Shown: positions 1-9,230, counted from the stretch's first letter. The stretch is 12,395 nt of DNA from Clostridiales bacterium (GCA_029069015.1 JAIEBL010000176.1:1-12395); one strand, 5' to 3'. Notes: generated by a model not told the origin, from the letters alone. Translations and numbers: made by a program.

Positions 1-708
1 GCGAATAAGTACGTGGACGTTACGACGCCTTGGGTGCTCTTCAAGGAGGGAAAAACGGAACGGCTTGCGGGCGTGATGTACACGCTTTGCGAAGCGTTGC
101 GCGTTGCCGCGATTCTGTTGCTGCCCTTCATCCCGGACACGGCAAGGAAAATCTTAAATTCTCTCGGCGTAAAAGAGCCTAAGGACAATAAGACGCTGTC
201 TTACGGCGCGCAAAGCGGGTATGTAACGACGGCGGGCGACGCGCTGTTCCCGCGCTTGGACGTGGCGGCGGAACTGAACGCCCTTGCCGCCATCAACGCA
301 AAGAGCGAAACGAAAGAGGCGAAAGAAGAAAAACCCCAACCCAAAAAACCCGAAAAGAAGGAAGAAGAGAAAATGGAAGAGAACGGCCTTATAACCATCG
401 ACGAATTTTTCCACACGCAGCTTCGCATTGCCGAAGTGACGGCGTGCGAAAAGGTGGAAAAAGCGGATAAACTTTTAAAGCTTACGGTCAAAGTGGGCGA
501 GGAAGAGCGCACTGTGGTGTCGGGCATTGCCAAGCACTACACGCCCGAAGAAATGGTGGGCAAAAAGGTCGTGCTCGTGTATAACCTCAAACCCGCAAAG
601 CTCAGAGGCATCGAGAGCGCGGGCATGTTGCTCTGCGCGTCTGCGGGCGATAAGCTGACGCTCGTCACGCCCGAAACGGATATCGAAAGCGGCGCAGAAG
701 TATGCTGA
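1..708 (+). CDS. metG: Methionyl-tRNA synthetase, C-terminal part (5' end outside window)
   Basis: This is the last 235 codons of a class I methionyl-tRNA synthetase, which charges tRNA-Met with methionine in the cytoplasm. The frame is open from base 1, so the gene starts before the window and the GTG at 13 is not a real start. The first ~60 residues match the anticodon-binding helical domain: an NKYVDVTTPW segment, then the helix ALRVAAILLLPFIPDTARKI. A strongly charged Lys/Glu-rich linker follows (about residues 100-125). The last ~105 residues are an EMAP-II/Trbp111-like OB-fold tRNA-binding domain, seen in TIDEFFHTQLRIAEV, the VSGIAKHY strand and the LRGIESAGMLL segment. This appended domain is common in bacterial MetG and helps dimerise the enzyme and hold tRNA. 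The stop TGA overlaps the tatD start by 7 bases, so the two are probably translationally coupled. The catalytic Rossmann domain is not visible. Confidence 0.96.
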   Translation, partial: ANKYVDVTTPWVLFKEGKTERLAGVMYTLCEALRVAAILLLPFIPDTARKILNSLGVKEPKDNKTLSYGAQSGYVTTAGDALFPRLDVAAELNALAAINAKSETKEAKEEKPQPKKPEKKEEEKMEENGLITIDEFFHTQLRIAEVTACEKVEKADKLLKLTVKVGEEERTVVSGIAKHYTPEEMVGKKVVLVYNLKPAKLRGIESAGMLLCASAGDKLTLVTPETDIESGAEVC

Positions 709-1481
709 TCGACACGCACGCACACGTCAACGACCCCGTCTACAAAGGGGAACTGCCCCGCATGCTTGAAAGCATGCAAGACGACGGCTTGGAGAAAATC
801 ATCTGCGTGGGCACGAACCAGCAGACGTCGCGCGAAGCGGTCGCGTTTGCCGAAACGTATGCGCGCGTATTTGCGACCGTCGGCGTGCACCCGTCCGACA
901 CGGGGAAGGTGAGTGCCGACTATATAGAAGAACTTGAAAAACTCGCACAGAATAAAAAGTGCGTTGCGATCGGCGAGATTGGCTTAGACTACCACTACGA
1001 AGACACCGACAAGGAGACACAGGCAAAGCGGCTTATCGAGCAGTTCGAGCTTGTAAACGAAGTGGAATTACCCGTCGTTTTTCACGTGCGTGACGCGTTC
1101 GGCGACTTCAACGAGATTTTAAAGAAGCACGGAAAACTCTTGCGCGCGGGCGGCATTATGCACTGCTATTCGGGGAGTCGGGAGTTGGCGGAAGAATACG
1201 TCAAAATGGGCTTCTACGTTTCTTTTTCGGGGAGCATCACGTTTAAGAACAACCGAAAAGCGGAAGAGGTGATCGCCGCGTTGCCGCTCGACCGCATTTT
1301 GGCGGAAACGGATTGCCCATACCTTACGCCCGAACCGCACCGCGGTAAGCTCAACTATCCCGCATACGTGACCTATCAGGTCAAGAAGATCGCCGAGGTA
1401 AAGGGGCTACTGTACGAAGATGCCCTGCGGATACTGACGGAAAACGCGTATAGTGCGTTTCCGCGTCTTGCGGGGAAATAG
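702..1481 (+). CDS. tatD: TatD-family metal-dependent hydrolase (DNase fold)
   Basis: A 259-residue protein of normal length for TatD/YabD proteins, which are TIM-barrel metallohydrolases; characterised members have 3'-5' exonuclease or DNA-repair activity. The metal-site residues are all visible: the H6-A-H8 pair near the N-terminus, E92 in GEIGLDYHYE, H128 in FHVRDA, H154 in MHCYSGS and D204 in AETDCPYLTPEPHRG. It is therefore probably active. The ATG at 702 lies inside the end of metG (ATGCTGA overlap) and has only a weak purine run ahead of it, so translation likely depends on coupling to metG. metG-tatD order is typical of Gram-positive bacteria, where rnmV and ksgA often follow; here a radical SAM gene follows instead after 30 bases. 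No signal peptide is seen. The physiological substrate in this organism is not known. Confidence 0.95.
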   Translation: MLIDTHAHVNDPVYKGELPRMLESMQDDGLEKIICVGTNQQTSREAVAFAETYARVFATVGVHPSDTGKVSADYIEELEKLAQNKKCVAIGEIGLDYHYEDTDKETQAKRLIEQFELVNEVELPVVFHVRDAFGDFNEILKKHGKLLRAGGIMHCYSGSRELAEEYVKMGFYVSFSGSITFKNNRKAEEVIAALPLDRILAETDCPYLTPEPHRGKLNYPAYVTYQVKKIAEVKGLLYEDALRILTENAYSAFPRLAGK

Positions 1482-1494
1482 AATTGCGCAAAAA

Positions 1495-1501
1495 AGAGGA
1501 G
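1495..1501 (+). promoter_or_regulatory. Ribosome-binding site that fixes a TTG start
   Basis: AGAGGAG lies 10 bases before the TTG at 1512. No ATG or GTG in the right frame occurs before the conserved radical SAM core: the next in-frame Met is residue 8, unhelpfully close to the first strand. The SD position supports TTG as the start of the radical SAM gene. Confidence 0.6.
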
Positions 1502-1511
1502 AATCGCGCTT

Positions 1512-2123
1512 TTGGACACCTATCTCTACGAAATGGACGGTACGCTGTACCTGAACATAACCAATGATTGCAGCAACCACTGCGAGTTTTGCATACGTAA
1601 TAACCGCGGTGACGTTCGCGGGTATGATCTGTGGTTGGAAAAACCGCCCGTGTTTGCCGACATGAAGGCGGCGATCGACGCCTATACTGAACCGTACTCG
1701 GAGGCAGTGTTTTGCGGGTACGGCGAACCCACCTACAATATCGAGACGCTCGTGCAAACGGGTAAGTATTTGAAATCGCTGGGTAAGCGCGTGCGACTCA
1801 ACACCAACGGGCAGGGACGACTCATCAACGACCGCGACATCGTGCCCGAGCTCGTGGGCGCGATCGACGAAGTGTCGGTTTCCTTAAACGAAGCCGAGCG
1901 GCTTGCGTACCAGCAGATCTGTCATCCCAAGTTCGGTATGCTTACGCACGACGAAATCATCGACTTTGCGAAAAGCTGCAAGGCGGCGGGCATACAGACC
2001 CGCTTTTCGGTGGTGGATACGATCCCCAACGAGAGCATCCGCCGTTGCCGCAAGATCGCGGACTCCGTGGGCGTTCCGCTCCTTGTGCGCCGCCGTATCA
2101 CCGACAACGTGAACTATCTGTAA
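1512..2123 (+). CDS. TatD-associated radical SAM protein
   Basis: A short (203-residue) radical SAM protein. The Fe4S4-binding CX3CX2C motif is C20, C24 and C27 (CSNHCEFC). A GYGEPT segment (69-74) stands for the GGEP strand that contacts S-adenosylmethionine. RLNTNGQG and VSVSLN further on match later strands of the partial TIM barrel. It is about the minimum size for the fold and shows no extra C-terminal cysteine clusters, so it has no SPASM or twitch domain. Clostridial genomes often place a small radical SAM gene beside tatD (the TIGR04038-type family, from memory); its reaction and substrate are unknown. It starts at TTG 1512 behind an AGAGGAG site, 30 bases after tatD, and is probably the last gene of the metG-tatD operon, since an intrinsic terminator lies at 2306. 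The family call is firm; no reaction can be named. Confidence 0.9.
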   Translation: MDTYLYEMDGTLYLNITNDCSNHCEFCIRNNRGDVRGYDLWLEKPPVFADMKAAIDAYTEPYSEAVFCGYGEPTYNIETLVQTGKYLKSLGKRVRLNTNGQGRLINDRDIVPELVGAIDEVSVSLNEAERLAYQQICHPKFGMLTHDEIIDFAKSCKAAGIQTRFSVVDTIPNESIRRCRKIADSVGVPLLVRRRITDNVNYL

Positions 2124-2305
2124 GTCGGAGCAGGGCAGATAAATTTATTTGTGAATTGACTTTTGCGGGCGTGTACTGCGCGACGCGTTAAGCAAACAGC
2201 ACTGCGTGCTGTTTGTAGCCAAAGCGGGGAGCAAGCTATGCTTGCGACCTGTAAAAGGACGACGCTTTTTATTAAAAAGGGCATAAATTCAAAATATCGG
2301 CAAAG
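2124..2305 (+). other. Intergenic stretch with two compact hairpins, no gene
   Basis: No believable gene occurs here. Hairpin 1: arms at 2193-2202 and 2206-2215 form a perfect 10-bp stem (CAAACAGCAC / GTGCTGTTTG) with a 3-base loop. Hairpin 2: arms at 2231-2236 and 2240-2245 form a 6-bp stem (GCAAGC / GCTTGC) with loop TAT. Just outside hairpin 2 are two opposed A/G mismatches (2230/2246 and 2229/2247), then G-C pairs. The layout suggests a folded untranslated RNA element or a degenerate repeat. It could be part of the 3' untranslated region of the radical SAM operon. It does not match a riboswitch class I recognise. Confidence 0.5.
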
Positions 2306-2332
2306 AACGGGCACCCGCCCGTTTTTGTTTTT
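2306..2332 (+). terminator. Intrinsic terminator after the radical SAM operon
   Basis: AACGGGC (2306-2312), loop ACCC and GCCCGTT (2317-2323) form a perfect 7-bp GC-rich stem. The T run TTTTTGTTTTT starts at 2322 and is mostly uninterrupted. This has the classic form of a rho-independent terminator and should end metG-tatD-rSAM transcription before gyrB. Confidence 0.8.
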
Positions 2333-2381
2333 ATCCCCGCGCGAGGCGCTGAGGGGCATTTGCGGGCGTTATACGGCAAAA

Positions 2382-4398
<2,017 letters not shown>

Positions 4399-4406
4399 TC
4401 TGAAAC

Positions 4407-4527
4407 GATTGTCGAGGACGATAGATTCGATAAAAGGTAAACAGCGACTATCCGAGGAATAAAAAGCCTGTCGAAGACGGGCAACAACGGTAGAATGAAC
4501 AACCCCACTATCTGAGGATTTAAAAAG
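4407..4527 (+). repeat. Imperfect ~60-bp tandem duplication between gyrB and gyrA
   Basis: The gap holds two diverged copies of a unit of about 60 bases, 4407-4466 and 4467-4527. The best conserved part closes each unit: ACTATCCGAGGAATAAAAAG at 4447-4466 and its partner at 4507-4527, differing by few substitutions and one extra base. The front parts also match (TGTCGAGGACG near 4410 and TGTCGAAGACG near 4469). The second copy's GAGGA (4514-4518) serves as the gyrA ribosome site, about 10-11 bases before ATG 4529. The first copy's GAGGA has no start codon after it. No promoter or terminator is evident, so gyrB and gyrA are likely co-transcribed. Confidence 0.75.
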
Positions 4528-4528
4528 A

Positions 4529-7048
4529 ATGAAGAAGAGAAATTTCAGCGAAGACGAAATTAAACACGTAGACAACACCAAGATCATCAAGGTGCAGCTC
4601 GAAGAAGAAATGAAGACGTCGTTCATCGCGTATGCAATGGCGGTCAACGTTTCGCGTGCCATCCCCGACGTTCGCGACGGTTTAAAACCCGTTCACCGCA
4701 GAATTCTGTATTCGATGGGCGAACTGAATTTGTTCAACGATAAGCCTTATCGTAAATCGGCGCGTATCGTCGGTGACGTTTTGGGTAAGTATCACCCGCA
4801 CGGCGACTCCGCCGTGTATATGGCGCTCGTCCGCCTTGCACAAGACTTCTCAATCCGTTGCCCGCTCGTTGACGGGCAAGGCAACTTCGGTAGCGTGGAC
4901 GGCGATCCCCCGGCAGCACAACGTTACACCGAGGCACGTCTTTCTAAAATCGCGGGCGAAATGCTCCGCGACATCGATAAAGAAACGGTCGATTGGTATC
5001 CCAACTTCGACGATACGCTCGAGCAGCCCACCGTGCTTCCCGCACGCTTCCCGAATCTTTTGGTCAACGGCTCGGACGGTATCGCCGTCGGTATGGCAAC
5101 CAACATCCCGCCGCATAACCTCGGCGAAGTCATAGGCGGCGTTTGCGCGCTGATCGACAATCCCGAAATCACGGTCGACGAATTGATGCAGTTCATCCCT
5201 GCACCCGACTTCCCGACGGGCGGCATCATCATGGGCAGAACGGGCATCCGTCACGCGTACCGCACGGGTAAGGGCGGTATCGTCATCCGCGCAAAGGCGG
5301 AGATCGAAGAATATTCGCCGCGCGGCGAGGGCGGACAAACCCGTCAGCGTATCGTCGTTACCGAACTTCCCTATCAGGTTAACAAAGCAGAGCTCATCAA
5401 GCACATCGCCGAGCTTGTAAAGGATAAGAGAATCGAGGGCATTTCCGACGTTAAGGAAGAGAGCGACCGTCAGGGTATGCGCATCGTCATCGAGGTAAAA
5501 CGCGACGCGCAGGCGCAGGTCGTGCTCAATATGCTCTATAAGCATACCGAGCTGCAAACGAGCGACGGCATTACCTTCCTCGCACTCGTAAACGGCGAAC
5601 CGCGTATCTTAAATCTCAAAGAAATGCTGTATTATTACCTCGAACACCAAAAGGAAGTAATACTCCGTCGGACGCGGTACGACCTTGAAAAAGCGGAAGA
5701 ACGCGCGCATATTTTGGAAGGCTTGGTCAAAGCGCTTGCCAACATCGACAAAGTGGTCGCCATCATCAAGGCGAGCCGCGACAAGTTCGAAGCGAGCGAA
5801 AAACTAATGAGCGAGTTCATCCTCTCGGATAAGCAAGCCAACGCGATTTTGGAAATGCGTTTGCAACGCTTGACAAGTCTCGAAGTGGAAAATCTCCGCA
5901 CCGAGCTTGCCGAACTCAAAGAAACGATTGCAGACCTTAAAAACATTATCGCCAACCCGCACCGCGTGGAAGAGATCGTTAAAAACGAGCTTAACGAAAT
6001 CAAAGACAAGTACGACACGCCGCGCCGCACGCAGATGGAAATCGACTACAACGAAATCGACATCGGCGACCTTATCGAGCGCGAAGACGTGGTTATTTCC
6101 ATGACGCACTTCGGCTACATCAAGCGTCTGCCCACCACCGAGTACCACGCACAACATCGCGGCGGCAAGGGTATTACGGCGCACCGCCCGAAAGAAGAAG
6201 ACTTCGTGGAAAAGATGTTCGTAACGTGCACGCACGACAACCTGCTGTTCTTTACGAACCTCGGCAAAGTGTATGCGATCAAAGCGTACGAAGTACCCGA
6301 AGCGGAACGTACGGCGCGCGGCAGAGCCATCGTCAATCTGTTGCAGCTTTCCGACGGCGAAAAAGTTACCGCCGTTATCCCCATCAAGGAAGATATGCGC
6401 GGCAACCTCATTATGGCAACGCGTAACGGTCTTATCAAGAAGACCGCGCTCGACGAGTTCGCGTCCATCCGTAAGGTAGGCAAGATCGCCATCAGCCTGA
6501 ATGAAGGCGACGAACTGATTTCCGTGCAGCTCACTTGCGGACGCGATGAAATCCTGCTCGCGGGCAGCAGCGGTAAGTGCATCCGCTTCGCCGAAGACGA
6601 CGTCCGTCTGATGGGCAGAGGGACGCAGGGTGTCAAGTCCATGAAACTCGAAAAAGACGACTTCGTTGTCGATATGACGGTCATCAAAGACGGCAGCGAG
6701 ATCCTTACCGTATCGCAGAACGGCTATGGCAAGCGCACCGACCTCGAAGAATACCGTTTGCAGTCGCGAGCCGGCAAGGGTATCAAGGCAGGCGTCTTCA
6801 ATGAAAAGACGGGTCGCCTCGTGAACATGAAGCAAGTCACCGACGACGACGACGTCATGATCATCGCCGACAACGGTACGATCATCCGTATGCGCGCCAA
6901 GGAAATCTCCAAGATCGGCCGCGACACGCAGGGCGTTCGTATCATGAAAATGAAGAACGAAGGCAACGTCGTTTGTGTGGCAATCGCCGCTCCCGAAGCC
7001 GAAGAGGAAGGGGTAGAGGCCGGTTCGGACGAAGGCACGGAAGAATAA
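4529..7048 (+). CDS. gyrA: DNA gyrase subunit A
   Basis: The 839-residue DNA cleavage and wrapping subunit of gyrase. The N-terminal winged-helix domain holds the catalytic tyrosine Y133 in [10 protein letters not shown], preceded by the essential R132. The quinolone pocket reads [18 protein letters not shown]94 is in the place of E. coli Ser83 and M98 in the place of Asp87, where an acidic residue is usual. The tower and coiled-coil region (about 340-500) carries the heptad-rich [15 protein letters not shown] and [21 protein letters not shown] stretches. The C-terminal beta-pinwheel starts with the GyrA box QHRGGKG (542-548), needed for DNA wrapping, which separates it from ParC. The protein ends in an acidic tail ([17 protein letters not shown]), a feature that tunes supercoiling in other gyrases. 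ATG 4529 is downstream of a GAGGA site. A strong terminator follows at 7081. Confidence 0.98.
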   Translation: MKKRNFSEDEIKHVDNTKIIKVQLEEEMKTSFIAYAMAVNVSRAIPDVRDGLKPVHRRILYSMGELNLFNDKPYRKSARIVGDVLGKYHPHGDSAVYMALVRLAQDFSIRCPLVDGQGNFGSVDGDPPAAQRYTEARLSKIAGEMLRDIDKETVDWYPNFDDTLEQPTVLPARFPNLLVNGSDGIAVGMATNIPPHNLGEVIGGVCALIDNPEITVDELMQFIPAPDFPTGGIIMGRTGIRHAYRTGKGGIVIRAKAEIEEYSPRGEGGQTRQRIVVTELPYQVNKAELIKHIAELVKDKRIEGISDVKEESDRQGMRIVIEVKRDAQAQVVLNMLYKHTELQTSDGITFLALVNGEPRILNLKEMLYYYLEHQKEVILRRTRYDLEKAEERAHILEGLVKALANIDKVVAIIKASRDKFEASEKLMSEFILSDKQANAILEMRLQRLTSLEVENLRTELAELKETIADLKNIIANPHRVEEIVKNELNEIKDKYDTPRRTQMEIDYNEIDIGDLIEREDVVISMTHFGYIKRLPTTEYHAQHRGGKGITAHRPKEEDFVEKMFVTCTHDNLLFFTNLGKVYAIKAYEVPEAERTARGRAIVNLLQLSDGEKVTAVIPIKEDMRGNLIMATRNGLIKKTALDEFASIRKVGKIAISLNEGDELISVQLTCGRDEILLAGSSGKCIRFAEDDVRLMGRGTQGVKSMKLEKDDFVVDMTVIKDGSEILTVSQNGYGKRTDLEEYRLQSRAGKGIKAGVFNEKTGRLVNMKQVTDDDDVMIIADNGTIIRMRAKEISKIGRDTQGVRIMKMKNEGNVVCVAIAAPEAEEEGVEAGSDEGTEE

Positions 7049-7080
7049 TTTCTTCACAAGACGGAATGAAACAATAAAAG

Positions 7081-7117
7081 AAAGGTAGTAGTTACGAAAT
7101 GAACTACTACCTTTTTT
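7081..7117. terminator. Strong, probably bidirectional intrinsic terminator
   Basis: AAAGGTAGTAGTT (7081-7093) pairs perfectly with AACTACTACCTTT (7102-7114) around an 8-base loop. On the plus strand the T run ends at 7117 and terminates gyrBA. On the minus strand the same stem is followed by TTTCTTTTATT, so it can also stop MATE transcripts that end at 7220. A convergent gene pair sharing one hairpin fits the layout. Confidence 0.88.
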
Positions 7118-7158
7118 GGTAGATTTCTATGATTATAGGAGCGTGGTCCGTTTGCGTT

Positions 7159-7287
7159 CCTCTGTCATTCCGAGGGAAGCGAAGGGCCGAGGAATACAGG
7201 CGCAGCCGTAAATTAAAAGTTAATTACGCTCGCTTTGCTCGCTGGATTCCTCGACTTCGCTTGCGCTCCGCTCGGAACGACAGAGAG
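7159..7287. repeat. Long inverted-repeat element 1 (TCATTCCGAG type)
   Basis: The ends are imperfect inverted repeats of roughly 40 bases. The left arm begins CTCTGTCATTCCGAG (7160-7174). The right arm, read on the minus strand, begins CTCTGTCGTTCCGAG (from 7285 down to 7271). Inner parts also match: CGAAG, then CGAGGAAT, on both arms. The core between them is about 30 bases and AT-rich. There is no open reading frame of its own and no transposase. Palindromic elements with TGTCATTYCGA ends are, from memory, widespread intergenic repeats in many bacterial genomes. The MATE stop codon (7220-7222) lies inside the element. Confidence 0.8.
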
Positions 7288-8848
7288 GGGATGCCGTTTC
7301 CGTTGCTACGCATTCGGCAAGCTGCGGTTCTACCGCCATTTCTTCACTATTCACCCTTACTTCTTCGCTGTCCTGCGGTGCGTCTTTACGGTGAAACGCA
7401 TATTTTATCGTTGCAATTACCAAAAAGATATCGGCGGCGAACCAGGCGACGGGATCGGCAAGGCTTAGGGCACAAAACGCCGCGCTCGATGCGTTGCAAT
7501 CGATGGGTGCGCCGTTTATAAGGCGGGGAAGAAATAAGCAGACGAGTACGCGGGCAACAAGCTCGGCAAAGCCCGCAAGCATGGGGAAGATGGGTTTTTC
7601 CAAACCTTGCACGGCGTTTCGCAGCACGTTGATCGTGCCCACCAAAAAGAGCAGCGGCAAGACGGTGTAGAGGTGGAGCTGTCCGTATTTGATCGTCTGC
7701 GGCGTGATTTTGTCGCTTGCCAAATACATGTGTTGGTATGCCCCGCCGATCGAGAACAGAAACCCGCACGCAAGATCGATGGCGTAGATCACGAGCATGA
7801 TCAGCATGCCCTGTTTTATGCCTTTTTTGATGCGGTCAAAGTTGCCCGCGCCGTCGTTTTGCCCGCAGAATGAAATCATGGCAGTGCCGAGCGCGTTAAA
7901 CGGCATTAAGAAAATGTTTCTCAGGTGCGTGACCGCGCTGTATCCGATTTGCGCGGGCGTGCCGGGGAGCATCGTTCCGTCGGGGGACTTGTCGAATGCC
8001 ACGATACCGTTTTGCATGGTGAGAATGCCGAACGCCAACACGGAGAATTGGAGCCCTAAGGGGACGCCCTGAAAGAGCATTCTCAGCGCTTCTTTTGCGC
8101 GGATGGCTTTAAAGTCGGATAGGCGCGGGCGAAGGTCTTTGTATTTTACGAACGTATAGATAAACAGCGCAACGGCGGAAAAGGCTTGCGAAAGGACGGT
8201 CGCCGCAGCCGCGCCCGCCACGCCCCAGCCGAACACGCAGATAAAAAGCAGGTCGAGCTGGATATTAAGCGTTGCCGAAAGGAAGAGAAAGAGGAGCGGC
8301 GTGAGCGAATCGCCTATGCTTCGCAGGATGCAGCAAATCGAATTATAGAAGAATTGCCCGATCATGCCGCCGCAGATGATCGTAAGGTAGGTAACGGCAG
8401 CACGGTAGACCCGCTCGTTCACTTCGCCGCCGCTCGGCGTTATGCCGATAAAGCGCAAAAGGGGTTTTATGCAAAACAGGCTGACCGTCGTTACGACCAA
8501 AACGATAAAGAAACCGAGCACGATTTGCGTGGCAAATGTGCGTCTTGCACCCTCGCGGTCGTTTTTGCCGATGCGATTGGCAAGGATGACGCTCATGCCC
8601 GCAGTGCAACCGAACGCGAACTGCAAGAAGATGTAGGAGACGGGGTTCGTGTCGCCTACGCCCGCCACTTCGCTTGCACTTAACGTATAGCCGCAAATCG
8701 CGGTGTCGGCGATCGAGTAGCCCACCTGCAAAAAGTAGGAAATGAGAATGGGAAACGCAAAATGCAAAAGCGTCTTCCAAATACAGCCGTGGGTTAAGTC
8801 GGTTTTACCGAAGAGCTTTTTAAGTTTTGCGGCGAAGCTCGTTTTCAT
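7220..8848 (-). CDS. MATE-family multidrug/drug-sodium antiporter
   Basis: A 542-residue inner-membrane exporter of the MATE (NorM/DinF-like) family, expected to have 12 membrane helices driven by a sodium or proton gradient. Family signs include the first helix FAFPILISYFLQVGYSIADTA, the ASEVAGVGDTNPV loop, GMSVILANRIGKNDREGA, and the mid-protein GDSLTPL...NIQLDLLF...GWGVAGAAAATVLSQ block (about 179-221). The second half has the matching PFNALGTAMISFCGQNDGAG and NVLRNAVQGLEKP segments. The start at 8848 (MKTSFAAKLKKLF) is chosen because AGAGGG lies 7 bases before it and a -10 box lies at 8897-8902. A longer frame back to 8998 would begin upstream of that promoter and inside a repeat. The family is usually about 450 residues. 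Here a hydrophilic tail from about 487 adds ~55 residues, and the final ~22 (from P521) are encoded by inverted-repeat element 1. Substrate unknown. Confidence 0.93.
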   Translation of the reverse strand: MKTSFAAKLKKLFGKTDLTHGCIWKTLLHFAFPILISYFLQVGYSIADTAICGYTLSASEVAGVGDTNPVSYIFLQFAFGCTAGMSVILANRIGKNDREGARRTFATQIVLGFFIVLVVTTVSLFCIKPLLRFIGITPSGGEVNERVYRAAVTYLTIICGGMIGQFFYNSICCILRSIGDSLTPLLFLFLSATLNIQLDLLFICVFGWGVAGAAAATVLSQAFSAVALFIYTFVKYKDLRPRLSDFKAIRAKEALRMLFQGVPLGLQFSVLAFGILTMQNGIVAFDKSPDGTMLPGTPAQIGYSAVTHLRNIFLMPFNALGTAMISFCGQNDGAGNFDRIKKGIKQGMLIMLVIYAIDLACGFLFSIGGAYQHMYLASDKITPQTIKYGQLHLYTVLPLLFLVGTINVLRNAVQGLEKPIFPMLAGFAELVARVLVCLFLPRLINGAPIDCNASSAAFCALSLADPVAWFAADIFLVIATIKYAFHRKDAPQDSEEVRVNSEEMAVEPQLAECVATETASPLCRSERSASEVEESSEQSERN

Positions 8849-8896
8849 GCGTATGCCCTCTGGCGTCGGATTGATCCTATACCCGCACCGCGAATC

Positions 8897-8925
8897 ATTA
8901 TACGCGCAAATAGTAAAAAGGTAAA
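8897..8925 (-). promoter_or_regulatory. Sigma-A-type promoter for the MATE gene
   Basis: On the minus strand a perfect TATAAT (8902 to 8897) stands 17 bases from TTTACC (8925 to 8920), which matches TTGACA at 4 of 6 positions. Transcription would start near 8890, giving a leader of about 40 bases before ATG 8848. This position rules against the upstream start at 8998. Confidence 0.75.
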
Positions 8926-8960
8926 CTGTTTTTATATTCATTTTTGCTTTTCTTTTTTGG

Positions 8961-8975
8961 CTCTGTCGCTCCGAG
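8961..8975. repeat. Isolated end of an element-1-type repeat
   Basis: CTCTGTCGCTCCGAG at 8961-8975 differs at one position from the right-arm end of element 1 (CTCTGTCGTTCCGAG, minus strand 7285-7271). It stands alone, immediately beside element 2, as if only one end of an older element survives. Confidence 0.5.
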
Positions 8976-8980
8976 CCGTT

Positions 8981-9093
8981 CCCTGTCATTTCGACCAAGC
9001 ACGAAGTGCGCGCGGAGAAATCTCAAACGGAAAGCTTGGATGGGATTTCTCCGCTTCGTTCGCTACGCTCACTACGGTTGAAATGACAGAGGG
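8981..9093. repeat. Long inverted-repeat element 2 (TCATTTCGACC type)
   Basis: The left arm starts CCCTGTCATTTCGACC (8981-8996) and carries GGAGAAATCTC (9014-9024). The right arm, read on the minus strand from 9093, starts CCCTCTGTCATTTCAACC and carries GGAGAAATCCC. The two pair over most of their ~45-base length around a ~20-base loop. Element 1 shares the same plan (CTGTCATTYCGA outside, GAGRAAT inside), so the two are variants of one repeat type. Element 2 lies between the divergent MATE and GH51 promoters. It could form a long hairpin in RNA or act as a boundary, but neither role is shown. Confidence 0.8.
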
Positions 9094-9147
9094 ACATCAA
9101 AGGCTTGTGTTTTAGTCCTTGTGCGGAAAAATGTTTTGTCAAATCGC

Positions 9148-9174
9148 TTGACTTTTTAGGTGCGGTTGTATAAC
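9148..9174 (+). promoter_or_regulatory. Likely promoter for the GH51 gene
   Basis: TTGACT (9148-9153) and TATAAC (9169-9174) each match the sigma-A boxes at 5 of 6 positions. The 15-base spacer is shorter than the ideal 17. Transcription would start near 9181, about 50 bases before the start codon. A short inverted repeat GTCAA-N5-TTGAC (9138-9152) overlaps the -35 box and may be an operator. Confidence 0.6.
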
Positions 9175-9230
9175 ATTTGTAGTGGTGTGCGCCCGCATAA
9201 AAGAGCGGCACGCAAAAAAGGAGGAAGAAC

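Noticed and set aside
2321..2345. DnaA box / replication origin near gyrB (TTATCCCCG)
   Set aside because: It lacks the TTATCCACA core, stands alone, and dnaA, dnaN and recF are not adjacent.
4495..4515. A six-codon open frame ending within the gyrA ribosome site, possible leader peptide
   Set aside because: There is no ribosome site before its ATG, and the frame is too short to separate from chance.
5804..7057. A long minus-strand open frame (417 codons) opposite gyrA
   Set aside because: It is a shadow of gyrA codon usage with no ribosome site or family motif. Similar antisense frames lie opposite gyrB and GH51.
8849..8998. A 50-codon upstream extension of the MATE reading frame to 8998
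   Set aside because: It would start inside inverted-repeat element 2 and upstream of a perfect -10 box at 8897-8902. Residues before MKTSF have no MATE homology, and AGAGGG precedes the ATG at 8848.
9137..9190. AraR or catabolite-response (cre) site upstream of GH51
   Set aside because: Only a half-site-like ATTTGTA is present, and the CG-centred candidate near 9144 fails several fixed positions of the cre consensus.
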